From assembly GCF_021018805.1 (NCBI RefSeq), contig NW_026960607.1, forward strand, positions 1,862,501-1,926,500: a DNA stretch of 64,000 nt, written 5' to 3'. The notes beneath the pieces were generated by a model. It did no database searches and was not told where the DNA came from. It saw nothing but the letters and a program-made list of their open reading frames with translations. Source of the stretch: Prinia subflava (taxonomy: Eukaryota > Chordata > Aves > Passeriformes > Cisticolidae). Below are positions 46,077 to 57,280 of this stretch, in pieces. The position numbers were made by a program, and so were the translations under genes. Position 1 is the first letter of the stretch. Every line of letters starts with the position of its first letter.

Positions 46077-46800
46077 GTATGACTTTCCTCATCTACTGGA
46101 GAGAACTAAGTTCTGTTAATTTTTATTTACTTCCCATTTGTGCTTTTTCATCCTTCTCGTCAGTAAGGATGCTTCATTAGGAATTTCGAGAGGTAACCAG
46201 CTCTCTATAAAACTTCAAGAGAGGGAAGATTACTACAAGTGTGTTCCAAATAATAGGATTTAATAAAAACACTTTACTTTTGTAAATCATAGCTTGGCAT
46301 TCAATTAAAAACAAAACAAAAAGAACAAACCACCACAAAAAAACCAACCAACCAAACAAAAAACCCCAGTAAACACAGTAGTCTAAAAACTGAAACAAAT
46401 ATAGAGGGCGTGGAGAAAACTGCTTTAATTGAAGATTGTTCTAAATAGTTGGGTTTGATCTGTTAGAAACAGGACCATTAAGGATGATAATAACAGAGGT
46501 TTTTTGCATACCTATCAAAAGTAATTACGGTAGGAGGGGACTAAACAAATGCAGTACAGTGGAACACAAGGGTACCTAGATTTCAGAATTTGACTGAAAT
46601 GGAGTTTCCAGGTATTTCAGACGTCAATACTTTTGAAATTAACTGCAATATAATTTAAAACTAAGTTGCTGCCCTGGAGCCAGGACACCATGTTAGGTTT
46701 GACCACTATCAGTCAGGTGTTAGTGTTTAATAAGGTGAGTTATTTTTAGGTCACAGTACTGTCTTATGGTGCTATGTTCCATTTTCTGTGTCTTATTCAG
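46077..46800 (+). other. HPF1 intron 5
   Basis: Intron with GTATGA donor and TCTTATTCAG acceptor. An A/C-rich low-complexity stretch lies at about 46305-46370. Nothing else was recognised. Confidence 0.7.
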
Positions 46801-46888
46801 GTAGTGACCAAAGCATTTCATGGAGCAGGCCTAGTTGTTCCTGTAGACAAAAATGATGTTGAATACAGAGAACTTCCTGAAACAAATG
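46801..46888 (+). CDS. HPF1: HPF1 exon 6
   Basis: TCTTATTCAG acceptor. The exon encodes [20 protein letters not shown] and EYRELPET, then ends phase 1 at the GTAAAC donor. The Tyr-Arg pair in YRELPE corresponds to residues reported as essential for PARP1 contact in human HPF1. Frame intact. Confidence 0.93.
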
Positions 46889-47498
46889 GTAAACATGTTG
46901 TTTGCTATGTCCTTCTGCTTTTTTGAAGTAAACAATGCTCAGTAAAAAAAGAGACTGCATTCATATTTTCTACTTAAAAAAATTGAGTGGTGGGAGTAAA
47001 ACCTAGAAGACCTAACCATCACACTTAACCTCAAAGTATTGTCTTTAAAGGAACCAAATGAGACTCAATGAAACGTGCTAAATCTGAGAAAAGAGTGCCC
47101 CATGTAGTAGTTTAGATGACCTTTTCTTTTGTATTGTCAATATTTGTATTGTATCATGTCAAAACCATGCAGGAAGTAGATCCTAAAAGCTGACCTACAT
47201 TCAGGGATGTGTGGGTTTATTTCTTATCCACCCTCTTCTCCTAGTGTCATTTTAACCAGAATCAGTTCCTTGATGCAATTTCATCACACAAGTGCTTTTC
47301 TCCCTCTGTGAGGAACTTAGAGGGATTGGCGTGGGGCAAGAATGAGCTTCCAAGGAAAGGGGGAAGCTTCCCCAGCAGTTCAGGGTGTGCCCACTTACCT
47401 TACATGTAAGTGTGACACATGGGTATAGTTTTGCCACAGAATACTTCTGTGGAGTATTAAATTTCTTTATTTAAACATCTGCTTTTGGTTTTTTGCAG
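46889..47498 (+). other. HPF1 intron 6
   Basis: Intron with GTAAAC donor and a TTTTTTGCAG acceptor. No repeat or other gene was recognised. Confidence 0.7.
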
Positions 47499-47671
47499 CT
47501 AATCTTAAAAAAATTTGCAAGGCTGTTGTTGATGCTCTGACTGATGAGGAGAGAGTGAAGGCCTTTGCACCCATTCAAGAAATGCTGACCTTTGTTCAGT
47601 TTGCTAATGATGAATGTGACTATGGAATGGGGTACGAGCTAGGCATGGACCTGTTTTGCTATGGGTCACAT
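47499..47671 (+). CDS. HPF1: HPF1 exon 7 (catalytic glutamate segment)
   Basis: Acceptor GGTTTTTTGCAG. It encodes [20 protein letters not shown], then [20 protein letters not shown] and [16 protein letters not shown], and ends in phase 0 at GTGAGT. The Asp-Glu of NDEC is the pair that supplies the catalytic base to the joint PARP-HPF1 active site. It is unchanged, which argues that selection acted until recently. Confidence 0.94.
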
Positions 47672-49056
47672 GTGAGTACTACAACAATCATACTTCACAA
47701 AATTATGCATGTTTTTTTACATAGGCTAGAGGTTGTTCTGCTGTAGATTAAGTATCCCTTGGAATTGTAGAGGTCTACAAGAATATTCTTAATTCATGAA
47801 GACTGTTAAAAAGTCGCACATCATTCAACATCGAATTTAAAATTGTGTGTATGAAAGCCCAATCCTGGAGTCCAGAAGCAGAGTGTAAAGTGCCTGATCC
47901 AAATGCAATAAATAGCTGGAGTCCCCTGTCCCCAGCTACTTGTATAGGGACTCATATGCACCCAGATCAAGAAACAGCCTGATGTTTGCAGTAACCCCAG
48001 CTGGAAGAATGTGAACCCAGGTCAGCTGCCTGGCTGTACTGCAGAGACCACCTCCCACCTGGAGTCTCTTCCCTAGTTCTCTGCTAACAGTGAATATCAT
48101 CAGTAAGGGGATTGAATTAATAGCACTTATAACACATAAAAATCATACTTAATGCTTCTTGTTCTGTATTAGCTACTGGCCTGTTGATGAAAAGGGTCAT
48201 GACTAATCAGTCCATGGCTAGAAAATAACACATGAAGTTTCAACATCAACCTAATAGGAATGGATCATCATAGGAACACCCCTGCCAAACAGCTGCTTCT
48301 AGCAAAACTAGTATTGGCTAAGTGGTGCTCCAGAGTATCATGGGAAAGATAAGTTTTTCAATACTAAATGTAGGCCCAAAAGAGCTGTGCTGAGCACTGG
48401 TTAAAATATTCAGCCATTGAAATGTATGAAAACTGACTGCTCTTGCCATACACTGGTTAATTGCTAATGTCTTTCTTAGGTTTCATGCTCTGCTCTCTTA
48501 AGTTCCATACAGCATCTGAAAATGTGTGGTATTTTCTTTTGGTATCCTGCTCATTTAGAACCCTTCTTTCAGAGACTAGGCTGCTTCAGCTGCTTAAATC
48601 CTTCCTACAACTGGAAGGGCAGTGAAGGAAATGGTTCCTCCAATTCTTCTGAGTAGGTGGAGGCAAATACTCATCTTCCATGCTTTGTGCTTCTCAGCAC
48701 ATGAGACTAATCACTGACAAAGTCCTGCAGTGAAAAATTGTGTTCACAGTACTGTCATGTGTCTTGTCTGTTTTATGCTGCGGCTTGAAACCTGTCACTT
48801 TGCAGCTGTATTCTAGAATTAGAAACCTTCATTTCTAGTTAAGTAAACAGAAGAAACAGTGGCTTCACACATAAGTTTTGCTCAGTATTACCCTGCCTGT
48901 CTTGGAGCTCCTACTTGGAGCTGTTTTCCAATTCTGACTGGAGCCTTTCTATGCCTCTGCTTACAGAGCTAGAGAAACACTGACACTATCTGTAGCCCAA
49001 GACACAGAAAAGAACTTGAATCTTGTCCCCTTTGTTTGAGAGATACAATGGACTTA
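47672..49056 (+). other. HPF1 intron 7, 5' part
   Basis: AT-rich intron upstream of the third provirus. No repeat or exon was recognised. Confidence 0.6.
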
Positions 49057-50087
49057 TGTTATAAATGCCAATACGATATTCCAATTAAAATAATAATTTG
49101 GTTTATTAATAAAGATCAAATCACAGAATTTTGAAACCCCACCAACAGCGGAGAAACTTGACAGAGTTTTCCCGGGAAATGCCAAGGATGAACCGTGAGA
49201 TACAGAGCCTGGCAGTCTGCTATCTCCCCCAATGGTTCACAAATTTGCCCGGTTCAGGGCTTGGTTTTTATAGACTTTATTCTGCCCTTGGCAATATTTC
49301 CCTGTATTTCCCATTGTTTCCTGACTAGCTATACAAATTCGGGAGTTTCCCCGGCCAAGCAGAAAAGAGTTCTTTTCTACGGATGATGTTGCTTGATGGT
49401 CTGTGAAGGTGGCACCTGAGGTGTGAGTTGCTGGTGCCAGCTTATCTCGACAGGTCCCCTCCCGGTACTTGAGAAGGCTGCAAGCTTTCCGGGAAAAGTC
49501 TTTTGTTCCCTTCTGAATGTGTAGAATTGCATTTTATTGAAATGGTATGCTCTTGTTCACCCCTGGAAAATGTATGGTTTATCCCAAGTCTGTACCCTCT
49601 CTGCAGTATCAAGTTATCTGTAACTCTACTGGCTGGAGAATGTTACCGCGCCCCTTTGAACCTCGGTGTTAAGAGTGCTAAGGCAAGGGGTCTCGCTCTC
49701 TTTGCCCCTCTTCCCCTGGAGGCCTCCGTAGGCTCCCCTTCCCCCCTTCCCCTTCCCCCCTTCCCCTTCCCCCCTTCCCTTCCCCTCTCCCTCAGTGAAT
49801 AAACCCTCACCTCATCAGCACCCCACCGGCGTCTGAGTCTCTTTGCCTGCCAGCACGGGAACAACCACGACCCTAGGACCCGGGGGTCTCCCGGGGGGCA
49901 CTCCCCAGGGACCCTCCCTAAATTTAAACAACATGAATGGAGGCGCCTGCTTTTTCAGGGTTGTTAGTTTCACCATCTGCTGCAAAATTTCCGAAAACAT
50001 AGACTTTTACCTGATATAAGTTTATACAGCTTTATAATTTTCCAATTTACCATAAGAACATGAATTAATCATTTCACGTTTTTCACA
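49057..50087 (-). repeat. Third provirus 3' LTR, interrupted by a nested LTR
   Basis: It matches 57281-57950 on both sides of the nested LTR (49520-49933). It lacks about 61 nt present in the 5' LTR (near 57601-57661). Other differences are mainly C/T or G/A transitions. Confidence 0.92.
49520..49933 (+). repeat. Nested 414-bp solo LTR, TSD TGAATG
   Basis: It runs from TGTAGAATTGCATTTTATTG to TTTAAACAACA with TGAATG on both sides (49514-49519 and 49934-49939). It has exactly the same length as its relative at 15056-15469. An AATAAA near 49798 follows CCCTT-rich repeats. It inserted into the 3' LTR of the third provirus, so it is younger than that provirus. Confidence 0.92.
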
Positions 50088-50105
50088 ATTCCCCTATTTC
50101 TCTTC
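50088..50105 (-). promoter_or_regulatory. Third provirus polypurine tract
   Basis: The minus strand reads GAAGAGAAATAGGGGAAT immediately before the 3' LTR, which confirms minus sense and the LTR edge. Confidence 0.8.
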
Positions 50106-50269
50106 TTTTATTAACTATTTAATTCGTGTTCGCATCATCCTTATCATTCTCTGATTCTATTAGTATACTTTTCTTTTGTGTTCCTTGTTCCTAGGAGAAA
50201 CACCTGACCAGCGATTCCTGAACCATGTTTACCTTTCATGCTTTTTCCTCTGATCTTTCCAATTCCCAT

Positions 50270-50740
50270 TGTTAGTGTAGGAGAACATATAACCACACGA
50301 AGGCGATCATATGTGGTTCTTTATTCAAGCGCACAGGACACAGGGGCATACAGTGCCCAAATCTTGTGTCCGAAAAATACAGAGTCGATTTGTGATTTTT
50401 ATAGTTTAAATTATACACATGTTAACTAACCTCCATCCCTAGATACTGATTATCCTATTCCTTAGTTACTATCTTAAATCATACCTACGCTTCTACCCTG
50501 ATCCACACTTGATTTGGTTAAAACAATGCTTCTCAATTATCCCGAGTTGCAGTCACACTTGATTCAGTCATTACAATGGCATGGAGCTGGTTGCAGAAGC
50601 TGACGCTTGTTCCAAAGCCGAGCTGCGTCAAGTTCCAGTAGTACGTTCTCTACCTTCCTCCCCCCCCCCCATACATACCTCAACTTAACCCCGTGGTTAA
50701 CTTATACAGAAATTATATTTTTTTTAACCCTCCACCAACA
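50270..50740 (-). repeat. Solo LTR of the inner-provirus family, TSD CCAT
   Basis: It runs from TGTTAGTGTAGGAGAACAT to CCTCCACCAACA and is flanked by CCAT on both sides (50266-50269 and 50741-50744). It is clearly related to the LTRs at 33105 and 40877 but diverged, and carries about 80 extra bases. The 4-bp duplication agrees with the inner provirus. It lies in the 3' internal part of the third provirus. Confidence 0.93.
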
Positions 50741-50816
50741 CCATGTCCTTGAGTGCCTTTGAGTGCCAGCCAGTTACTTGTGTCTTAACAGGGATAACTT
50801 TTGGAGGAGCCATATG

Positions 50817-51362
50817 TCACAGGGCTGGCCCTTCACCGAGTGCACAGCCTGGTTCGCACTCCCTAAAGTGATCCGCAGAAGCGTCCCTCTGTCTGGCCCA
50901 GTGTCTGTTGGGTAGCAACCAACAACGGGGAAGTCCGTCTTCACCACAGCAAGGGCTTTCTGCTCGGACCCTCGGGGTGGTTCGGACGGCATACCTCCTT
51001 TTCAAAGCTCCCCACCGAGATAACTTTACTGGTTCTGCCACACACGGCACTTTATTAGTTTGACAACACTCAGTGGCTAACACTTGGGCCTTTACATCCA
51101 ATTTTCCCTTCAACCCCTTTTTGTATATTGAATACCACCCGGGGGAATCTGGTTCTATCAATCCCAGACGTGTGGCACAGTCTAAGAATCTCATGGTCAA
51201 AATCTGTTCTTCCTCAGAACACTTGTGGCATAGCCCCAGTGGTCTCCACCCCCACTTGCAGTGCACCACCCAAATTTCAAGACAATAATTGCATTTGAAA
51301 TGGATATAGGAATTGCAGGGGCATCCAGGTTCAGAGCAGCGAATGGATATTTCTTCTGCCAT
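50817..51362 (-). CDS. Cys-rich ORF near the 3' LTR of the third provirus, function unknown
   Basis: An uninterrupted 181-codon frame starts at an ATG at 51362 (MAEEISIRCSEPGCPCN). Its first half has closely spaced cysteines, with CxxC pairs CNYC and CHKC, suggesting one or two zinc-binding modules. Its second half is basic and has further CC pairs. I recognise no family. It lies between unrecognised sequence and the 3' LTR, where complex retroviruses keep accessory genes, and about 110 nt after a good splice acceptor (51473-51474 on the minus strand). It could be an accessory protein, a captured host exon or a chance frame. Confidence 0.45.
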   Translation of the reverse strand: MAEEISIRCSEPGCPCNSYIHFKCNYCLEIWVVHCKWGWRPLGLCHKCSEEEQILTMRFLDCATRLGLIEPDSPGWYSIYKKGLKGKLDVKAQVLATECCQTNKVPCVAEPVKLSRWGALKRRYAVRTTPRVRAESPCCGEDGLPRCWLLPNRHWARQRDASADHFRECEPGCALGEGPAL

Positions 51363-51472
51363 TTGCTACAGAGGTATTTCTTCACTTTCTGGTCTCCTGG
51401 GGGTGGAGTTCCTTCTCCTTTAATTTCTGGAGCCCCAGATTCACCTTTCCTGATGTTCCTTTGCTCCAGCAC

Positions 51473-51488
51473 CTGTTAAAAACAAACA
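51473..51488 (-). promoter_or_regulatory. Candidate splice acceptor upstream of the Cys-rich ORF
   Basis: The minus strand reads TTTGTTTTTAACAG followed by GTGCTGGAGC, a pyrimidine tract ending in AG. A frame opens at once after it (VLEQRNIRKGESGAPEIK). It would allow a spliced subgenomic message, if a donor exists in the leader. Confidence 0.5.
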
Positions 51489-52580
51489 GGGGAACCCTCC
51501 AACTGAGGGGTTAGCACAGACTACGCCTTTGTCATATGAAAAAAACCCTCCCTTTTCCAGAATCTATCTGATTGTATAAATCAACATCTTGAAGCTTTAC
51601 CATAGCTTGCTTCAGATTAAATTTATCAATTAAGATCTAGGTATAATGTAAATTTAAATTTGGATATTACTTTTGAAAAAAATCTTCAGGAATGCATTTC
51701 AGGAGGAAAATCTGCTACGACTATTATTCAGACAATCTGAATATTTGAATGAGTTTTTCTAGTTCATAAGTCACTCATCATCTCTATACAAAACAATTCA
51801 CCACACAATTCTTCATACAACTCAAAATCTTCCTTTCATGCATGAATGATTTAATTCCTTACCTAGAATTTAAAGAACTCAATACAAAATTCAAAAAAAT
51901 CTTCTTTTTGTACTGTTACAAGGAGAAATTAAAATTAACAGAAAGAGAATTCTACCTCCTATTGAATGAGGTTTATACTGAAACAGACAAACAATTCCTT
52001 TTATATTCTACCAATACCTCTGACAATGTCCACTGGGTATATAGCAAGTAAACAATAAACACTAAGACAACTCCAAATCCCATAGCATTAACACAGGTTT
52101 TAGCTCTTTAAAGAAAAATTCAGTTAAAAAAATCATAGACAAGCACAAACAATTCGGGCTTATTTCAAGAATCAAACTCAGCACATTCAGAGTGATTTGG
52201 TATACAGACAAACATTCATAAAACCCAGTATCCTACAATGCTCTGTGACAACAGCAGTTTCCAGGACAATCAGCTGTTAAGGTTACACACATCCTCACTC
52301 AGTTTCTACAGTCTCAGTGCAATGAGTCTGCACTACTGCTAATTAACTGAACTACAAATTTATATTCCAGACCCCTACTCAGCACATTCTCAGATACACA
52401 CAGCCAAAAGAAGGAAGCAAATTGAGTGAGACAATGGGACCACCTTCTGTCCCTATTTTCGATGTGCACCCTGCCATGGCCATTCTCACTCAGCCTCCAA
52501 GAAGCATCTGCCTTCACAACTGCTTCTCACCCTTGCTTCAGCCACCCCTAATGATCAGCAAAATTAACACAATTCCAGAA
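51489..52580 (-). other. Unrecognised T-rich stretch within the third provirus
   Basis: About 1.1 kb, T-rich in the viral sense, with no retroviral motif and no long frame. It starts abruptly where the RT connection frame loses similarity (near 52590) and ends at the acceptor above. It looks like intronic or non-coding cellular sequence, but its origin is unknown. Confidence 0.5.
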
Positions 52581-53085
52581 GTACTATCGGACCTTTCAGC
52601 TCTGCTGTTAGCTTGATGGCAACACTTCTTATTTTGGTTTGTAATTCCACTGCCTCGTAGCAATTGTGACTACACTCCTCAGATCCTCCCCAGGACAGAA
52701 ACTGGGCGGGGTTTCGAGCCGCAGCAGTACGGAGTTCTAACTCCGGGGAATTTACCAGAATTGCCTCATATTTCAATAGCCGGGATTCAGTAAGCCATTT
52801 ATCTGCGTTCTGCTGCAATATACTCCTAACATTGTGAGGGGTATACACTACCAAAGGGGCACCGAAAGTTACTTTCTTTGCCTCCTCTACCATCAAAGCC
52901 ACGGCCACAATTGCCTGTAAGCATGTGGGCCATCCTTGGCTAACAGGATCTAATAATTTTGAAACATACCCCACCGGTTTCCTGGCTCCCGCCCACTCCT
53001 GTGTAAGAACTCCATACGCCGTGTGATTGCTAACATCCACGAAAAGCTGGAACTCCCGGTTAATATACCGGGGCAGTTCCCGTCA
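52564..53085 (-). pseudogene. pol: Third provirus pol fragment: RT connection region
   Basis: The minus strand encodes FVDVSNHTAYGVLTQEWAG, RKPVGYVSKLLDPVSQGWPT and YTPHNVRSILQQNADKWLT, followed by SRLLKYEAIL. These are hallmarks of the class I RT thumb/connection region just before RNase H. The frame is open for about 160 codons and then runs into unrelated sequence. RT catalytic motifs and integrase are missing. Confidence 0.85.
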
Positions 53086-53180
53086 ACTACTCGTGCAGAT
53101 CCGTCTACAAACCATTTCTCACAGACAGGATCAGCTGCAGACCCCTATTTCAGCGTGGCAAGATACAATCCTGCAGCAGT
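53086..53180 (-). pseudogene. pol: Displaced RNase H start fragment
   Basis: The minus strand encodes CEKWFVDGSARVVDG, which resembles the first RNase H strand with its catalytic Asp. In a normal pol gene this follows the RT connection region. Here it precedes it on the coding strand. A duplication or template switch is therefore implied. The fragment is short, so the call is moderate. Confidence 0.5.
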
Positions 53181-55250
53181 AGCTGAAGTGACTTCTTCAC
53201 TTCATCAGGGAGCCAATTCAAACAATCAGTGAGCAGTACAACTTAATAAAGGATAACTTTAAGCAAAATTTGTACCTAATACAAATTAAGAGAAAAACTT
53301 AAGACCTCACCCATAATCCTGGGGGAGTATTTTAACAAGACAGAAAAAACAAGGCACACCAAATAGAAGAAAATATTACAAAGAGCAGAACTTATTCCTT
53401 CACCACTTATAGAATATTCTCAGGATATATATATATATATATAATAGACAAGGGGCATCAGAGTGGTAACTTTGTTGAGGGTCTGATCTCCTTTAGCTTT
53501 TATCATAGGAAGTGGATAAAACAACAGGACTAATTCATCTGTAACAGGCATCAAAATACTTGAAAGCTTTCCAGGGCTAAGAGTCACCTTGAAACTCAGG
53601 CCCTATTAGCTATACAGCCTTTCCCAATACAGATACCAGTACGTAGGCACTACTATCTGTCACAAAGAGCTTCTACAAAATTAGCTTTTACTAACAACCA
53701 AACTTCAGCTAACCTATTTACCACTTGCTTTAGATCCAAACTGGTCAGTTTTAATTACTTTTTCCTTCAAAAAATCAAATTAATATATAATTCAATGATG
53801 CCTTCAGTGTACCATCTAAATATTTACCTACCAAAATATAGTACTAACTATTCAAATAGCTGAAACCCAGGCAACCAGTTTTATTCTATTGTATCTACCA
53901 AACACAAATGTCTTCACACACATCAGTTGTTTTTGAAGAGCAGTTTTGTCTTTTTCTCCCTGCATGTAATGCTAACAACATTCAGAAAAACACAAAACTT
54001 CCTGAGGAACATCACAGAAATAAATCCAAAGCTTAGCTATTCCTCAGCTGACAAACATTAAGAAAGAAATAAGTCTAAAATGCTTCAAACCTGGAAAATC
54101 CATTTTTGTGTATTATTACACCTAGAAACGTGGCTTGAAGAACTACAGGCAACCGCCAGCCACATGACACAGATGCTTCTCTTCACAAGTCAATTATTCA
54201 CTATCCAGAAACACAAGCACTAGAACAGCTCTAAGGCCTGCACCCTCCAAAGCTAGGGGCAAACAAAAAGACACAACACCAAAGGGATAACATCAACCAT
54301 CCCCTCCAAGAGATCAGCCATTAGGAAGGAAAAAATCCCAGTTTCTACCAAACAAACACACAAAAAAAATAAAGATTGCAGAGAAAAAGTTTCCAACTAT
54401 TAACAGAGAGAAATCACAGCCAGTTCAATTAAGCAAAAAGATCTTTCATGCCCAGATGTGGCCTGGAAAAAAACTTCAAGGCCCGTTTCCCTCTACAGAG
54501 ATTAATACTCGAGAGGAAGGAAAGAAGAAGAAAGAAGAAAAAGAAAAAAACTTTAGTTCTCAGCTCCTGTCCAGTAGGCGTAACTGTGATTAGTCCTCGG
54601 GACTACTGTGCCACGACACCACTTCGATCCAAGAACTGAATCATAAATCCTACCACTATAGTTCTAAGTTCTAGCCACCTGACTGTAACAAGCAGCTCCA
54701 ACCCGAACACCACTTGATTTCAAACTGCAGCAATCATTTCAAACCCACATGAGTCACACCCATCACACTATCAACATATTTTAGTTTGCATGAAATCCTC
54801 GTGTATAGCAAGCAGGTAATTGAGAAAAAAACCTTAGACATGTGGATACTTTCCACACATAAGTACAACTTTCTTCCCACAAGGCAAGCTTTCATACCTA
54901 TATTCAAAAGCATTCCTTGTATCTTTTAAATCAGTGTTACCTTTTATCTATTCCCCAATAAAGACCAAATAAATTCAGTAATTTAGCATCTGTGAATTGC
55001 CTATTAACCTCGGCTCCCAAAACCCCATCATTCATTTATACTAATTATACTAATTCCCTAACCTCTTTTCAATTTTTATTCAGACATTCACCATCTCCTA
55101 TCATCCAATTAACTCAGAAGCAGAAAAGAGAAAGAAGAGAAAGGAGAAGGAAAGAAAAAAACCCTTTTAAATTTTTCCATCAGTTCTATGCAAGTCGCAG
55201 CAGAATAGAAATATTCACAAAAACACACAGCCAAAAAAACTAATACCCTT
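53181..55250 (-). other. Unrecognised 2.1 kb T-rich stretch within the third provirus
   Basis: T-rich in the viral sense, with pyrimidine runs, a short TA repeat (about 53427-53443) and no retroviral motif or long frame. It occupies the place of capsid, nucleocapsid, protease and most of RT. It resembles cellular intron or lncRNA sequence captured by recombination, but I cannot identify a source. Confidence 0.5.
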
Positions 55251-55251
55251 T

Positions 55252-55488
55252 CTAGTAAATCAGTTTTGCTCTTGATTCCTTTTCCCAATCTTTTATTCGT
55301 TCCAGCTTTACTACTCTCGTTCGGATCCTCACATTCCTGTCCTGGGTGGCTTCACGCCGTCCCTGACAGAGGATCGCCACCTGTCCCACCGCCGCCGCAA
55401 AGGGAAAGAGAAAAAAACCCCTGCCGCTTCTGTCGCCTAGCAACCGCACTCGCCTCACCGCGGGGGGGTTCTGTTTCTTTTCTCATAT
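55252..55488 (-). other. Small CpG-rich ORF within the third provirus, unknown
   Basis: A minus-strand frame from an ATG at about 55488 reads MRKETEPPAVRRVRLLGDRSG..., continues through a hydrophobic/Ala-rich part and ends KLIY-stop (about 78 residues). Base composition is GC- and CpG-rich, unlike its T-rich surroundings, and resembles a 5' exon from a CpG island. It is preceded on the minus strand by TTTTTTTCAG and GTAAGAT near 55520. No family recognised. It may mark the start of captured host sequence. Confidence 0.35.
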
Positions 55489-55626
55489 TAACGAAGAAGA
55501 ACCCGAGAAATTCTACCGATCTTACCTGAAAAAAACCTACACAATTCCTAGGAAACTTCTAAAAAGTGTCCAGCACAAAATACAAAGGTCTACCACCACC
55601 AAAGAAAAGAGTTAGCGAGATTCCTT

Positions 55627-56550
55627 TTACATCCTTTTTCTATCTTTTTCTCTTTTAGTGGGCTTGCAGGAAACTTCCCATTCTGGCTTGTAAGCGTCCC
55701 AACACCACCAGTTTCTCTCTACCGCATTCCAATTTACTTTAGGTAACTTCTGCTTAGCTCCGCTGTCTAGCTTAACTGTTCTTTTTTCCATCTTTCTTCC
55801 CGGGTCACATCCGCCGCCGCAACAACTATCCCATCCCGAATCTCCCTCGGGTCCTAAATCATCCTTGGGGGTCCAGGTTTCAGCCAGGGCTCTACCTGGT
55901 GTATAATTATCTAAATTATATCTTCCCCCTTCCTTTTTCTTACCCTTCCTTCCTTTCTTTCCATAGTTTAGCGTCGGTGGCTGGGGTTCGATGTCAGGAC
56001 TAGAAATGGGGACCGGGTTCCCTCTCAGGAAACCCCTTGAGCGAGAGGAGGAGGGCGGCTGCGGAGCTCGTGGTTCCGCATGGGTCTCGGATGACATTGT
56101 TAATGCCATCACCGAGGAGGCTGAAGAGGAAGCGGGGGTTGGAATAGACAGTGCTTGGGCCACCGAGCCGTGAGAGAGGCTTTTCCCATAGTCCAATTTA
56201 TCCAGTATTTCCCTTTTGTCAGAATACAGTTTTAACCGTACCCAACACCATAATAAGACATATGATAATTCCTCATATTCTCTCCTTTTCTTCCTAGATA
56301 CGTATTCCCACAGAGCTTCCCATGCCCATTCGTCAAAAGTACCAAACACAGGCCATATGAGATTTCTCCGTATTTCCTTCTTTCCCCAAACATTCATGCA
56401 CAGATGAATCATCCGTTCTTTAGATGCCCATCTCCTAATTGGGCATTGTTGCCATCCCTGCAATATTTCTCCCAGCGGACTCTTCCGGGGGATTTCAAGA
56501 GCAGCCCCCGCTGAGGTTTCTCTTACAGAATCCTCAAGATTTGACCCCAT
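55627..56550 (-). pseudogene. gag: Third provirus gag N-terminal half (matrix and Pro-rich linker)
   Basis: ATG at 56550 begins MGSNLEDSVRETSAG, with Gly2 for myristoylation, then IPRKSPLGEILQGW, a class I matrix-type segment. Aromatic-rich matrix helices (TFDEWAWEALWEYVSRKKRR) follow. The rest is Ser/Pro-rich and basic, and ends at a stop at 55627. No capsid major homology region or zinc knuckle is present, so the frame ends where the linker should lead into capsid. Open for about 307 codons. Confidence 0.8.
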
Positions 56551-57259
56551 CCTTCCCGTGGCGCAGAAGTTTTGATGGGTCGACACACACACAAATTAAA
56601 TCCCGAATCTTCCGACCTCGGTGCCGTTAACTTAGTTGTCCACCAGAGGATCGATCTGGGGAGGTTCGTTTAACGGCGGGCTCGACAACCGCCACCGAAA
56701 AAATTAACCGACCCTAAGGTCGCAGTCAAGAAGGCTTACTCGTCCCTGAACTCTATTGAGACGTCCTCTTTCCTTCCAGACTCCTGGTGACCACCAACCT
56801 CCCCGTCGGGAGACACTCACACAAATCTCACAAACTCACCCGCTTCCCTGTCGATCGGCCGTGCCTCTCGCGGGACAACGGAACCGCGATCTCTAGGTCC
56901 GCTCTCGCTTCGTGATAATATCATGTCTCTTTCACACACACACACACACACACACACGTTCTCTTTCGCTTGGTCACCCCCACTCAACCACACGATACTT
57001 ACGATCCGGTTTTCCTGTGTGGATTCTTTGTGCACGTAGACTTTTACGAGTGAAAAAAAACCACAGTTACCAGGGACCCTTCCCTGCTGAGTTCCCGAGC
57101 CCACCCAAGCTAGCTTGTCCTTTTTACCCCTCTGCTGTTGTGGTTTTTGGGTTCGTTTAGCCAGTAGGTTCTGCTGGACTTATCCCGATCTGCCGAGCCG
57201 CTTTTTACAGCGGGGCGCCTCCCAGTCAGATACGGGGGTCCACAGATTTTCCAAAACTG
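56551..57259 (-). other. Third provirus 5' leader
   Basis: About 0.7 kb between primer site and gag. It contains a CA/TG dinucleotide run at about 56935-56957. No coding feature is supported. It is the expected site for a splice donor and packaging signal. Confidence 0.6.
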
Positions 57260-57277
57260 GCCCCGCTTAGGGCACCA
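57260..57277 (-). promoter_or_regulatory. Third provirus primer-binding site, tRNA not assigned
   Basis: The minus strand reads TGGTGCCCTAAGCGGGGC three bases after the 5' LTR. The TGG start and position are those of a primer-binding site. I could not match it to a tRNA from memory. Confidence 0.65.
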
Positions 57278-57280
57278 TAT

